64,000 nucleotides of DNA from Kordiimonadales bacterium IMCC3096 (GTDB lineage: Bacteria > Pseudomonadota > Alphaproteobacteria > Minwuiales > Minwuiaceae). The first letter of the stretch is position 1. Every line of letters begins with the position of its first letter. Location: assembly GCA_016865035.1 (NCBI GenBank), contig CP018227.1, positions 528,001-592,000 of the forward strand. Direction: 5' to 3'. Both the position numbers and the translations under genes were made by a program. Of the stretch, positions 48,063 through 56,541 are shown piece by piece. Below the pieces are notes generated by a model. The model saw nothing but the letters and a program-made list of their open reading frames with translations, was not told where the DNA came from and did not search any database.

Positions 48063-48889
48063 CGGGCCCGGACCACAGGCTGAGCCTGACACGGCAAGCC
48101 CGGCTTCTCGGGATCAGCCGGGGCAGCCTGTATTACGCGCCGCGCCCGACCAGTGCGGCGGACCTCAAGCTTATGCGCAGAATTGACGAGTTGCACATGG
48201 ACTACCCGTTCGCGGGCAGCCGTATGATGAAAGGGTTGCTGCGGCAGGAAGGCTTCACGGCCGGGCGGCTGCACGTGGCAACCTGCATGAAAACGATGGG
48301 CATTGAGGCGCTCTATCGCAGACCGAACACCAGCAAGCCTGCGCCCGGTCACAGGATCTATCCCTACCTGCTGCGCAAGCTGGCCGTGACGCAGCCCAAT
48401 CAGGTCTGGGCCATGGATATTACCTACATTCCCATGGCCCGAGGGTTCGTCTATCTGGTCGCCGTTCTGGACTGGTTCAGCCGCAAGGTTCTGGCCTGGC
48501 GGCTGTCGGTGACGCTGGAAACAGCGCCGTGTCTGGAGGCCTTGAATGATGCCCTGCGCAGATATGGCAAGCCGGAGATCATGAACTCGGACCAAGGATC
48601 ACAGTTCACGTCCATTGACTTCATCAAGGCGCTGAAGGACGCCGACATCCAGATCAGCATGGATGGCAAGGGCGCTTGGCGCGATAACGTGTTTGTCGAA
48701 CGGCTCTGGCGCAGCGTCAAATACGAGGAGGTCTATCTGCACGCCTATGAAAGCGTGTCAGCCGCCCGACAGGGCATCGACCGATACCTGGCCTTCTACA
48801 ACACAAGGAGACCGCATTCATCGCTGGAAGGGCAAACGCCCGATCAGGCATATCACATCAAGTTGCAACCAATCCCGGTGGCGGCATAA
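48059..48889 (+). CDS. IS3-family transposase OrfB (DDE integrase core)
   Basis: 276 residues with the IS3 DDE triad: Asp120 (WAMDITYIP), Asp178 (NSDQGSQFTS) and Glu214 (NVFVERLWRSVKYEEVY). The N-terminal LLGISRGSLYY helix-turn-helix region and the C-terminal YNTRRPHSSLEGQTPDQAY are standard. Its ATG overlaps the OrfA stop as ATGA, and OrfB lies in the -1 frame relative to OrfA. Separate OrfB and fused OrfAB are both expected. Confidence 0.93.
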   Translation: MTGPDHRLSLTRQARLLGISRGSLYYAPRPTSAADLKLMRRIDELHMDYPFAGSRMMKGLLRQEGFTAGRLHVATCMKTMGIEALYRRPNTSKPAPGHRIYPYLLRKLAVTQPNQVWAMDITYIPMARGFVYLVAVLDWFSRKVLAWRLSVTLETAPCLEALNDALRRYGKPEIMNSDQGSQFTSIDFIKALKDADIQISMDGKGAWRDNVFVERLWRSVKYEEVYLHAYESVSAARQGIDRYLAFYNTRRPHSSLEGQTPDQAYHIKLQPIPVAA

Positions 48890-48896
48890 CCAAGCG

Positions 48897-48952
48897 GAAA
48901 ATCCACCTAAGAAACGGCTCGAAACTGTTCAAACGAACCGAACCACCTCTCC
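48897..48952 (-). repeat. IS3 right terminal inverted repeat
   Basis: Starts 8 bp after the OrfB stop with GAAAATCCACCTAA and ends with CCACCTCTCC, the complements of the left repeat blocks. It has 9 more bases than the left repeat, between the inner block and AACTGTTCA. Confidence 0.75.
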
Positions 48953-49211
48953 ATAATGTTGGCCGTTACAACGATGATGACATCATGACGGTTTCGATTT
49001 TCCACCGCTTTTCTGAGCCGACAATTACAAAGATCATACTTCCGTTACTTGGTAAAGCAGAAAGGAGATAGCGGGAACTATCGACCTGACGTACCACGTC
49101 TTCATTGCCGCATTGAATTCATAACAGGATTATACTCAGACAATATCAATCTGCGAGAGCAGTTTCTTGAGCCAAAATGCCATCGGCATGGGTGAAAATA
49201 CCATTTACTAC

Positions 49212-49580
49212 TCAACAATTATTGCCCTCCCATCTCCAAGATGTTACACGGCCAGTAGATTTAGATACAGTCATGGTTATCTTGCACCGAAAATTAACTG
49301 TGGTGGGTGCGGTGCCGCCAATCGGATTTGTATAAATCGTATTGCCGATTACTGTGGTTGTATAACTTGGAGGCGTGCCTGGTATCGTTACCTGACCTGA
49401 GTCCGACCAAGTCAGATAGCGACTATTGTCAGTTTCATGGGAATGATTTGGCGGCCCCCACGCAGCAATAAGACTGTCTTCAGTGGATCCCACCCACGAG
49501 CCTAGACGTTTGTTTATTCCCTCCACGTTTACGCATGACAATAAAAGGCACGTACTAGCAAACAAAAATACCCGGAACAT
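49212..49580 (-). CDS. Small AT-rich lipoprotein, hypothetical
   Basis: 122 residues from the ATG at 49580 (MFRVFLFASTCLLLSCVNVEG), with a type II signal peptide and lipobox LLSC (Cys16). The mature part contains LGSWVGSTEDSLIAAWGPPNH, which resembles the outer-membrane assembly/SmpA-type small lipoprotein pattern found in many short bacterial lipoproteins. It ends in FRCKITMTVSKSTGRVTSWRWEGNNC. Base composition is far more AT-rich than the chromosome around the island, which points to recent transfer. Confidence 0.65.
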   Translation of the reverse strand: MFRVFLFASTCLLLSCVNVEGINKRLGSWVGSTEDSLIAAWGPPNHSHETDNSRYLTWSDSGQVTIPGTPPSYTTTVIGNTIYTNPIGGTAPTTVNFRCKITMTVSKSTGRVTSWRWEGNNC

Positions 49581-50044
49581 TGCATTAATCCCCCCCTTCA
49601 GATGGGTAGCGTCCGTCTCAGATTGATAATATTCCAAGAACCACTGGAAATATCTCAGACATAGACGTCAATAGCAATCAGTCGAACCTTGCTCGCAATT
49701 ATTGGGGAGTAAGCTATCTCAGGCATCAGCACATGCTTAGGCAGACGACATGAATCTCCATGGTTGTGCTGACAGCCCGAACGGAGTGATCGCATACATG
49801 GTCGCCTCATTCTTCGACAATCTCGGCACCCAAGACTCTGAAACCACTGGCCGGTGACGCTTGATCTCGGATACCCGACCAGAGCGGTCATGTCGGCAAC
49901 ATGAACGCCGGGGCCTCATCGGCAGTGTCTTCGGTTGTTGCGCGGGACATTTCAGGAGCGCACGGGCGCTCTCGGTCTGCAGGTCAGGTGCTTCCGCTGC
50001 AGTGAGCGGTTGGCCGAATACTGGACAATGACGGGAGAGACGAC
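49581..50044. other. Island segment with no supported gene
   Basis: 464 bp. The left 100 bp is AT-rich like the lipoprotein gene, the rest returns to high GC, so a junction of different DNA probably lies near 49700-49740. Minus-strand frames here (49737-50147) lack a plausible start and family. The ribosome site of the next gene (GGGAGAGACG) is at the right end. Confidence 0.4.
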
Positions 50045-50320
50045 ATGCCGACAGAACCAAAGCACATCCTCGCCCTGGTCCTTGTCCTAGCGCTGGCATT
50101 GCCGACGGTCGCGTCCGCTTTCTGTACGGCACCACTCGCGCCGACACCGCCCGTCACGTGGAACAAGCCGACGAAACCGTCTGTCCCTTATTGCATCAAC
50201 GAGTATGCCCGCACGCACACCTGCAGCGACTGGGAGATCTCAGCTACTGTAGCCCCTCACACGCAACGCCGTCGCGGTCGCGGTCCAGCCGATGCGGGTC
50301 GCCAAGCCCAGCCGCCTTGA
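50045..50320 (+). CDS. Small secreted protein, probably truncated
   Basis: 91 residues with a good GGGAG ribosome site. A signal peptide (ILALVLVLALALPTVASA) precedes FCTAPLAPTPPVTWNKPTKPSVPYCINEYARTHTCSDWEI, which has the regular cysteines of a secreted domain. From about residue 68 the frame runs antisense through the end of the nuclease gene and becomes arginine/glycine-rich and unnatural. I infer that the original 3' part was lost near 50245 by a rearrangement. The function is unknown. Confidence 0.55.
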   Translation: MPTEPKHILALVLVLALALPTVASAFCTAPLAPTPPVTWNKPTKPSVPYCINEYARTHTCSDWEISATVAPHTQRRRGRGPADAGRQAQPP

Positions 50321-50891
50321 AGAACTCCTGTGCTTCCTGCCACGTCTGAAAATCACCGCAGTTGCGGTCTGCTCCAGAAGGCAACATGGTATCCGGTCTC
50401 GCCGGAGAAGTCACCGCGAGCCGCTTTCCGCGACGCCAGTTCCATGGCGGAACGAAGCGGCCTTGCCATATCCCCAGGCCGGCATTCTTGGCTTCGTTCT
50501 CCGCCGCTACGTAGTCGGTCGAATATCGACGGTAGGCAAGCGCCCAGCCGTTGCGGACCATCCACCTGTTCAGGTCGGTCTGCCCCTGTCGACAGATGGC
50601 GATTGCACGCCCATAGCGGTCACGCTGGAAGGTCTCGCAGCGAACCGGCAAGCGACCGATCTTGTCCGCTAGTGCCAGACTGGCCTGTTGACCGCAGCGC
50701 CAAACCTTGCCCCCTGCCTCGCATGTCTGGGCGCTCTCCGGTGCGTCGATACCATGCAGCCGGATTCGCTCGCTCCGGATGACGACGGTATCACCATCCG
50801 TCACGGATGCCCGGCCGACAATCTCTTCGGCGACCGCAGCTTGCCAAAGCAGGATGGGCAGCAGGACGGCCACTCTTGTATGCATGATCAT
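50244..50891 (-). CDS. Thermonuclease (SNase) with C-terminal excalibur domain
   Basis: Secreted Ca2+-dependent nuclease, 215 residues. A signal peptide (VAVLLPILLWQAAVA) precedes the SNase fold: ASVTDGDTVVI, RIRLHGIDAPESAQTC with the catalytic Arg and Glu, DRYGRAIAIC with the second Arg, and LNRWMVRNGWALAYRRYS. The tail NCGDFQTWQEAQEFF ... DRDRDGVACEGLQ is an excalibur Ca2+-binding domain. It may act outside the cell on DNA or RNA. Start at 50891; a second ATG two codons on is possible. Confidence 0.88.
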   Translation of the reverse strand: MIMHTRVAVLLPILLWQAAVAEEIVGRASVTDGDTVVIRSERIRLHGIDAPESAQTCEAGGKVWRCGQQASLALADKIGRLPVRCETFQRDRYGRAIAICRQGQTDLNRWMVRNGWALAYRRYSTDYVAAENEAKNAGLGIWQGRFVPPWNWRRGKRLAVTSPARPDTMLPSGADRNCGDFQTWQEAQEFFKAAGLGDPHRLDRDRDGVACEGLQ

Positions 50892-51038
50892 TGCGTGCCT
50901 TCTGCGACTGCAAAGCTCCCGTTTCGACGGGGGAAGAGTGTCAGGTTGTCCAAGGCAATTGACGATCCCTCGAAATCTTGGCGGGGACTAGAGAGGCTGG
51001 GACCCCTAAACCCGGCCAGATCTTGCCGATTGGGGCCC

Positions 51039-51500
51039 CTAGGGTGTCCTCCCCCTGGGGGGTGTCTGCCCCGCCTGGCGGTCGAGGCCATCAAGCATCC
51101 CCAGAAGGTCCGCCAAGGCTTTTTCGTTTGCCTCACGCCTCTGCGCTTCACCCCCACCGAGCAATCCGCATAGCTTCGCCTTCAGCGTCGTCGCCTTGAT
51201 GGCCGCTGAGGCGTTCCGGCAGGCGCGGGCGACAGCGTGATCGAGGTCCGCCTGGCGGATCATGTCCTGCAGCGCCACTCCGGCCTGGGCTGCGGCTTCG
51301 GCGGAAATCACCGCAACCCTTGGCGCAACCTTGGCGGCCTTGCGCGACGCAGCGGTGTGTACGCTCTCGGGCTTCCATTCGCGAGCATGCGGCCAGACAT
51401 CACGGAAAGCGGCGCTCTGCGTCCACCCGGCGGCGATGAGCTGTGCAAATCGTTCGTTGCGGGACCGGCGGCCCGGCTGCGTCTGCGTTGCTTCTATCAC
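51039..51500 (-). CDS. Phage terminase small-subunit-like protein
   Basis: 153 residues from a GTG at 51500, preceded by GGAG at a 6-bp spacing. The N-terminal helical region NERFAQLIAAGWTQSAAFRDVW ... ESVHTAASRKAAKVAPRVAVI matches the pattern of small terminase subunits (Terminase_2 type: A-x-x-x-A-Y-x-x-A then A-S-R-L-L-x-x-P-x-V). The middle DHAVARACRNASAAIKATTLKAKL is also of that kind. No large terminase or other phage gene is near, so it is a likely prophage remnant inside the island. Confidence 0.55.
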   Translation of the reverse strand: MIEATQTQPGRRSRNERFAQLIAAGWTQSAAFRDVWPHAREWKPESVHTAASRKAAKVAPRVAVISAEAAAQAGVALQDMIRQADLDHAVARACRNASAAIKATTLKAKLCGLLGGGEAQRREANEKALADLLGMLDGLDRQAGQTPPRGRTP

Positions 51501-51698
51501 GATCCGCTCCGTCGTAACTCGGATTCGGCTGGCGGTGCTCTCTAGGGGCAGCGGGAGCGGTCCGCCAACAGGGCATCCAGCATCATATCACAAATTGCGA
51601 AATCGGACTCGGCGCTGACATCGTGCTGACACGAAAGGCTTGATCGTCAATCCTCATTGGTTCTGTGACAAGAATTTTAAGTCTATTCAGAAGGTTAA

Positions 51699-51775
<77 letters not shown>

Positions 51776-51983
51776 CGCGTGGCCTGCATGTGCGGGCCAG
51801 AGGCGCTCTGATAGACGAAAAGCGAGGCTGGTGCAATCGGTCTCGCGGCCACTCGCCGATCATGGGGCCCGGCGCATGGCCTGCCGTTTCACGCGGGGTT
51901 GAACAGGTTCAGCCCGTCCCGCCCCCTGCTGCGACCGGATGCCACGAAGGCGATGGGGACGGGGGCGCCTAAATCCTTCTCCC

Positions 51984-52604
51984 ATGAAACGCACACGCAT
52001 CTTCGGGATCTCGGTCCTTGTGCTCGCGGCGCTGATCGGCGGCGCGGCAGTCATCGTTGATGGTCTTCGCGCACCGTCGCAGCAGGCGGGTGGAGTGACG
52101 ACCAGCGGCACGGTTTCCATCGGCGGCCCCTTCACCCTGACCAACGACGACGGGGAACGGGTGACCGAGGCGATGCTGAACGACACCTGGTCACTGGTCT
52201 ACTTCGGTTACACTTTCTGCCCCGATGTCTGCCCGACCGAGCTGCAGGACATGGCGGCGGTGATGGATGAACTGGGCGCGGATGCGGCCAAGGTGACGCC
52301 GGTCTTCATCACGGTTGATCCGTCGCGGGACGATGTCGCCCAGATGCATGCCTACGTCGAGGCGTTTCATCCGCGCATGGTCGGCCTGACAGGATCGGAG
52401 GCGGAGGTGACCCGTGCCGCAAAGGCCTATCGGGTCTATTACGCCAAGGCTCCGAGCGACACGCCGGACGACCCCTACTACCTGATGGATCACTCCAACT
52501 TCATCTATTTCATGGGGCCGGACGGGCAGAACATCGACATCTTCAACGGTCAGATGGCGATCGAGGAAATGGCAGGCCGGATCCAGGCCGCGATCAAGGG
52601 ATAG
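51984..52604 (+). CDS. SCO1/SenC family copper protein
   Basis: Thioredoxin-fold copper chaperone that helps assemble the CuA centre of cytochrome c oxidase, or acts in redox signalling. 206 residues: an N-terminal membrane anchor (FGISVLVLAALIGGAAVIV), the copper motif FCPDVCP (Cys79, Cys83), ITVDPSRD, and the third ligand His170 in MDHSNFIYF. The start at 51984 (MKRTRIFGIS) is chosen because the upstream frame lacks homology. No oxidase genes are in the window. Confidence 0.93.
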   Translation: MKRTRIFGISVLVLAALIGGAAVIVDGLRAPSQQAGGVTTSGTVSIGGPFTLTNDDGERVTEAMLNDTWSLVYFGYTFCPDVCPTELQDMAAVMDELGADAAKVTPVFITVDPSRDDVAQMHAYVEAFHPRMVGLTGSEAEVTRAAKAYRVYYAKAPSDTPDDPYYLMDHSNFIYFMGPDGQNIDIFNGQMAIEEMAGRIQAAIKG

Positions 52605-52649
52605 GACGGAGCGGTTCGGCGTCTCTGACTGTTCCAGATCTGGGCCCAT

Positions 52650-53459
52650 TCAGGCCAGCATGCGGACCGCCGTCGCGAACAGGAACAGGGCAAAGGCAAG
52701 CTTCAGCGCACGCGGTTTCATCCCATGGGCGAGACGCGCGCCCAGTGGCGCGGTCAGGCTGGCGAAGGGGGCAATCAGCACCAGGCCGAGCAGGTTGACA
52801 TGACCTGCGCTCGCCTGCGGCAGGGCGGCGACACCCCAGCCGGAAACGATGAAACCGATGGCACCCGGCAAGGCAATGATCAGGCCGATGGCGGCTGCCG
52901 TACCCACCGCCCGATGCACCGGATAGCCGAAGATGTTGAAATAGGGCACGCAGAGGGTGCCGCCACCGATGCCCATCATGGCTGATGTGCCACCGATGGC
53001 GAAGCCGGACGCCGCCCCCGCGGCCCCGCCGGGCAGCCGGTCCCGCAGGCGGAAGTCGGCCGGGGTGAAGGCCATGTAGGCCGCGACGATCAGCGCGACG
53101 ATGGCAAAGACCATTGTGAGCGTCGCGCCGCTGACAAGACTGGCGATCAGCACACCCGAGACGGATCCGGCGAAGATGAACGGCCCCCAGCGCCGCAGCA
53201 GGTCCGTATCCACCGCGCCCCTGCGATGATGCGCCCGCGCCGAGCCGATGGAGGTCAGCACGATGCTGGCCAGCGAGGTCCCGACCGCCACATGCATGCG
53301 CACCGACGGATCGATCTCCAGCTGCCCCAGCATGGTGTAGAGCACCGGCACCACGACGATACCGCCGCCGACACCAAGCAGGCCGGCCAGCACACCGGCA
53401 ACACATCCGGTGCCCACCAGAATGGCAGCCAGCGGCAGCAGGTCCATTGTCAGTTCCAT
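52650..53459 (-). CDS. TauE/SafE family sulfite/organic acid permease
   Basis: Membrane protein of 269 residues with about eight hydrophobic segments and the two-fold repeat of the TauE/SafE family: VLAGLLGVGGGIVVVPVLY in the first half and ASGFAIGGTSAMMGIGGGTLCVPYFN in the second. Members export sulfite, sulfoacetate or related anions. The specific substrate is not readable here. It converges with the sco gene. Confidence 0.88.
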   Translation of the reverse strand: MELTMDLLPLAAILVGTGCVAGVLAGLLGVGGGIVVVPVLYTMLGQLEIDPSVRMHVAVGTSLASIVLTSIGSARAHHRRGAVDTDLLRRWGPFIFAGSVSGVLIASLVSGATLTMVFAIVALIVAAYMAFTPADFRLRDRLPGGAAGAASGFAIGGTSAMMGIGGGTLCVPYFNIFGYPVHRAVGTAAAIGLIIALPGAIGFIVSGWGVAALPQASAGHVNLLGLVLIAPFASLTAPLGARLAHGMKPRALKLAFALFLFATAVRMLA

Positions 53460-53500
53460 CGTTTCTCCCGATGAGTCAGTCGTGGTTTCAGCATTCAGGA

Positions 53501-54355
53501 TCAGCGAAACAGCATCACCGGGACAAGGCAGGACCGGATCATCTCGCTGGTGGTGCTGCCGATGATCAGGCTGCGGATGCGGGAATGGCCGTAGGCACCC
53601 ATGACCAGCAGTTCGATCCTGTCGATCTCCACCTTGGCGGCGATGACGCTGTCGGCCTGGCCGGGGCGGATGCCGGTTTCCACCTCGTAGCCCGCCTTGC
53701 GCAGCATGGTAGCGGCATCCTCCAGATTGCGTTCGGCCTGGTCGGTGCGGTTGCCGACCGTCAGCAGGTGACAGACAGTGCCGGGAAACAGCACACCGTG
53801 GGCGATGTGGCGCACCGCCTTCATTGCGCTCTCGCCGCCGTCAAAGGCGATCAGCAGGCTGTTGATCGGCCGGAAGGCGCGGGACGTGACCAGGACCGGC
53901 TTGTGACAGGCCCGCACCACCCGTTCCAGGTTCGATCCCAGGTGCAGTCTGGCGAAGTCCGCACCCTCCCCGCGCTTGCCGATGATGACCAGATCGGCAT
54001 CGGACTCGGCCTCCTGCAGGTTCTCGATCAGATCGCCATGGCGCAGCCGTGCGGTGACATCGGCAACACCTGCCTGCTCCAGCCGCTGCTTCGCCTCCTC
54101 CAGCACCAGCCGCGCCCGCTTCTGCGTCAGCCGCGCCTGCTCCTGATCCAGATTTGCGAGTTCGGTCAGCAGATGCTCCTTCGCATCCACATTGATGCTG
54201 CCGCTCAGGTCCGTCGGCGCGCTGGACGTATTGCGCCGCCCCAATACCTGCAGCAGTTCCACCGATGCGCCGGTCTGCGCCGCCGCCCATGCAGCGTGGT
54301 CACAGACACTGCGCGAATAGACCGATCCATCGATCAGGGCCAGCAGCCTGGTCAT
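53501..54355 (-). CDS. Tandem universal stress protein (UspA)
   Basis: 284 residues from the ATG at 54355 (MTRLLALIDGSVYSRSVCDHA), made of two Usp domains: residues about 1-150 ending in ADLVIIGKRGEG, and residues about 155-284 ending in ELLVMGAYGHSRIRSLIIGSTTSEMI. The second half keeps the ATP-binding G-x2-G-x9-G-S/T pattern; the first has GKRGEGADFARLHLGSNLE. These help survival under stress, but no specific role is visible. Confidence 0.9.
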   Translation of the reverse strand: MTRLLALIDGSVYSRSVCDHAAWAAAQTGASVELLQVLGRRNTSSAPTDLSGSINVDAKEHLLTELANLDQEQARLTQKRARLVLEEAKQRLEQAGVADVTARLRHGDLIENLQEAESDADLVIIGKRGEGADFARLHLGSNLERVVRACHKPVLVTSRAFRPINSLLIAFDGGESAMKAVRHIAHGVLFPGTVCHLLTVGNRTDQAERNLEDAATMLRKAGYEVETGIRPGQADSVIAAKVEIDRIELLVMGAYGHSRIRSLIIGSTTSEMIRSCLVPVMLFR

Positions 54356-54479
54356 CTCTGTATCTCTCCCCCCAAACACGACCGCCCTGCGTCAGCCTCA
54401 ACGCCGACCATACACGGGAACGGCGGGGCGGGGAGAAAGTGTGGTGCGGACGAAGGATGAACCGGATCGGAGGAAGCAA

Positions 54480-54523
54480 GCGCGCCGCATGGGCTCCGGC
54501 CGGACCGGGACCCTGCGGCGCGC
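54480..54523. repeat. Perfect 10-bp inverted repeat after the malyl-CoA lyase gene
   Basis: GCGCGCCGCA (54480-54489) and TGCGGCGCGC (54514-54523) are exact complements around a 24-bp loop. It lies 19 bp past the stop of the minus-strand lyase gene, the right place for a terminator or mRNA-stabilising hairpin. No clear T tract follows. Confidence 0.5.
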
Positions 54524-54541
54524 AGTGCAGTTCCGGGCCGG

Positions 54542-55522
54542 TCAGCGGCCGCTGATCAGTTCCGACTGCTTGACCAGTGCCTCGGCCTGCTTGATGGAGG
54601 CAATGTCGATCAGGCGACCGTCGAGGGCGACCGCGCCGCGGCCTTCCTTCTGTGCCTGCTCCATGGCTTCCAGGATGCGCCTGGCCTTGGCGACTTCCTT
54701 CTCGGACGGGGTAAAGACCTCGTTGGCCGTTGCGATCTGGCTCGGGTGAATGGCCCACTTGCCTTCACAGCCGAGGATCGCGGAACGGTTGGCCTGGGCC
54801 TTGTAGCCATCGGGATCGGAGAAATCACCGAACGGGCCGTCGATCGGACGCAGGCCGTTGGCGCGGGCGGCGACCACCATGCGGGCAACCGCATAGTGCC
54901 ACATGTCACCCCAGTGATAGTCACGCGCGCCGCCATCCTCGGCCGGGTCAGTCAGGACACCATAGAGCGGGTTCGGACCACCGATCACCGTGGTGCGGGC
55001 CTTGGTGGAGGCGGCATAGTCGGCAACGCCGAAGTGCAGCGACTCGTTGCGCGGGCTCGCGGCGGCGATCTCGTCGACGTTGGCCATGCCGAGCGCGGTC
55101 TCGATGATCATCTCGAAGCCGATCCGCTTCTTGCGACCGATCGCGGCCTCGATCTGGGTCACCAGCATGTCGACGGCATAGATGTCGGAGGCCGTGCCGG
55201 CCTTCGGGATCATGATCAGGTCCAGACGCTCGCCGCCCTGTTCCAGCACGTCCACCACGTCGCGGTACATGTAGTGGGTATCCAGGCCATTGATGCGCAG
55301 CGACATGGTCTTGTCGCCCCAGTCGATGTCATTCAGCGCCTCGATGATGTTCTTGCGCGCGGAGGCCTTGTCGTCCGGTGCGACGGCATCCTCCAGATCG
55401 AGGAAGATCACGTCGGCGTCGGACTTGGCGGCCTTTTCGAACATCTTCGGGGACGACCCCGGCACGGCAAGCTCGCAACGGTTCAGGCGCGGCGTGGTCT
55501 GTTCGACAATCTTGAAGGACAT
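54542..55522 (-). CDS. mcl1: L-malyl-CoA / beta-methylmalyl-CoA lyase
   Basis: CitE-like CoA ester lyase of 326 residues. It closely resembles the Rhodobacter Mcl1 protein that splits malyl-CoA to acetyl-CoA and glyoxylate and beta-methylmalyl-CoA to propionyl-CoA and glyoxylate, in the ethylmalonyl-CoA pathway: PRLNRCELAVPGSSPKMFEKA, IFLDLEDAVAPDDK, SLRINGLDT, IMIPKAG, FEMIIETALGMANVDEI, DGPFGDFSDPDGYK and GKWAIHPSQIATANEVF. The Glu of LDLEDAV and the second acidic ligand are kept. It stands alone here. An MclA-type role in the serine cycle cannot be excluded. Confidence 0.88.
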   Translation of the reverse strand: MSFKIVEQTTPRLNRCELAVPGSSPKMFEKAAKSDADVIFLDLEDAVAPDDKASARKNIIEALNDIDWGDKTMSLRINGLDTHYMYRDVVDVLEQGGERLDLIMIPKAGTASDIYAVDMLVTQIEAAIGRKKRIGFEMIIETALGMANVDEIAAASPRNESLHFGVADYAASTKARTTVIGGPNPLYGVLTDPAEDGGARDYHWGDMWHYAVARMVVAARANGLRPIDGPFGDFSDPDGYKAQANRSAILGCEGKWAIHPSQIATANEVFTPSEKEVAKARRILEAMEQAQKEGRGAVALDGRLIDIASIKQAEALVKQSELISGR

Positions 55523-55626
55523 TTTCGGGATTCCCCCCTGGTTTGTGGAATATTTTCCTCTGTCGCTCTCTTACAGACCACCGCGCATGCAGACAAGCGA
55601 ACTCGCTGCCGTGCGCCCGGCGGCGG

Positions 55627-56541
55627 TCAGCCGGTCCGGCCCCGTCGCGCCAGCGGATGGGTCTCCTCCACCAGGGCCGTCAGCCGCGCCTCCTGCACGT
55701 GGGTATAGATCTGGGTGGTGGAAATGTCCGCATGGCCCAGCATCTTCTGCAGGCTGCGCAGGTCCGCGCCACCGGCCAGCAGATGACTGGCGAAGGCATG
55801 GCGCAGCACGTGCGGCGACACCTTCGCGGCATCGATCCCGGCATCCCGCGCAAGCTGCTTCAGCGCGATCCCGAACGCCTGCCGTGTCAGGTGGCCACTC
55901 GCCCCGCGGGACGGGAACAGCCAGGGTGACGGCTGGCCCTTCTGCAGGAACATCTCCCGGACCTCGAGATAGCGCGCCAGCGCCTCCAGCGCCTCGGGAC
56001 TCATCGGCGCCAGCCGCTCCCGCCCGCCCTTGCCCCGCACCTGCAGGAAGCGGGGATCGGGTCCTAGCGGGGGATGCGGCAGGGTCAGCAACTCGCTGAC
56101 CCTGAGGCCGGAGGCATAGATCACCTCCAGCAGACAGGTCATGCGCAGACCCTTGTGATCTGTCTTCGATGCCGCGCAGTGCAGCAGATCGGAAACATCC
56201 TCCACCGTCAGCACCCTGGGCAGCGGGCGTGACAGGCGCGGCGCGTCGAGGGCCTGCGCCGGATCATCCGAACGCAGTCCGTCCTGCACCAGAAACCGGT
56301 AGAGGCCGCGAATGGCAGAGAGCTTCCGTGCCTGGGTGGATGCGGCCAGCCCGGCCTTTACCATCCCGTGCAGGCAGCGCCTCAGGTCCTCGGCCCGGGC
56401 ATCAAGCAGACTGCGCCCGCGTGGCAGACCCTCGGAAATGCCGTTCAGATCCCGCCGATAGGCCGCGAGCGTGTTGGCGGCAGCACCACGCTCCGCCGCC
56501 AGCATGTCGAGATAGAGGTCGATCAGCCGACCGTCATTCAC
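55627..56541 (-). CDS. xerD: Tyrosine recombinase XerD
   Basis: Site-specific recombinase that resolves chromosome dimers at dif with XerC. From the GTG at 56541 the product is 304 residues. The catalytic set is complete: Arg147 (ASGLRVSELL), Lys171 (VRGKGGRER), His244/Arg247 (PHVLRHAFASH), His270 (LGHADIS) and Tyr279 (QIYTHV). The GTG overlaps the end of the upstream gene by 8 bp. A TTG 8 codons earlier is possible. The context (aroK, aroB) is the usual one for chromosomal XerD, so this is not the island integrase. Confidence 0.92.
   Translation of the reverse strand: MNDGRLIDLYLDMLAAERGAAANTLAAYRRDLNGISEGLPRGRSLLDARAEDLRRCLHGMVKAGLAASTQARKLSAIRGLYRFLVQDGLRSDDPAQALDAPRLSRPLPRVLTVEDVSDLLHCAASKTDHKGLRMTCLLEVIYASGLRVSELLTLPHPPLGPDPRFLQVRGKGGRERLAPMSPEALEALARYLEVREMFLQKGQPSPWLFPSRGASGHLTRQAFGIALKQLARDAGIDAAKVSPHVLRHAFASHLLAGGADLRSLQKMLGHADISTTQIYTHVQEARLTALVEETHPLARRGRTG

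Larger units (their letters stand above)
47663..48952 (+). mobile_element. IS3-family insertion sequence
   Basis: About 1.29 kb with OrfA and OrfB on the plus strand and long imperfect terminal inverted repeats (left 47663-47709, right 48897-48952). The shared blocks are GGAGAGGTGG at the outer edge, ACAGTT in the middle and TTAGGTGGATTTTC at the inner edge; the right repeat is 9 bp longer. Flanking bases show no clear target duplication. Both transposase genes look intact. Confidence 0.85.

Noticed and set aside
49737-50147. 136-codon minus-strand frame left of the nuclease
   Set aside because: No plausible start or ribosome site and no recognised domain; it overlaps a better supported plus-strand gene.
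55627-56541. The XerD recombinase as integrase of the tRNA-Arg island
   Set aside because: It lies 4 kb outside the island, has the aroK-aroB neighbourhood typical of housekeeping XerD, and no att repeat nearby.
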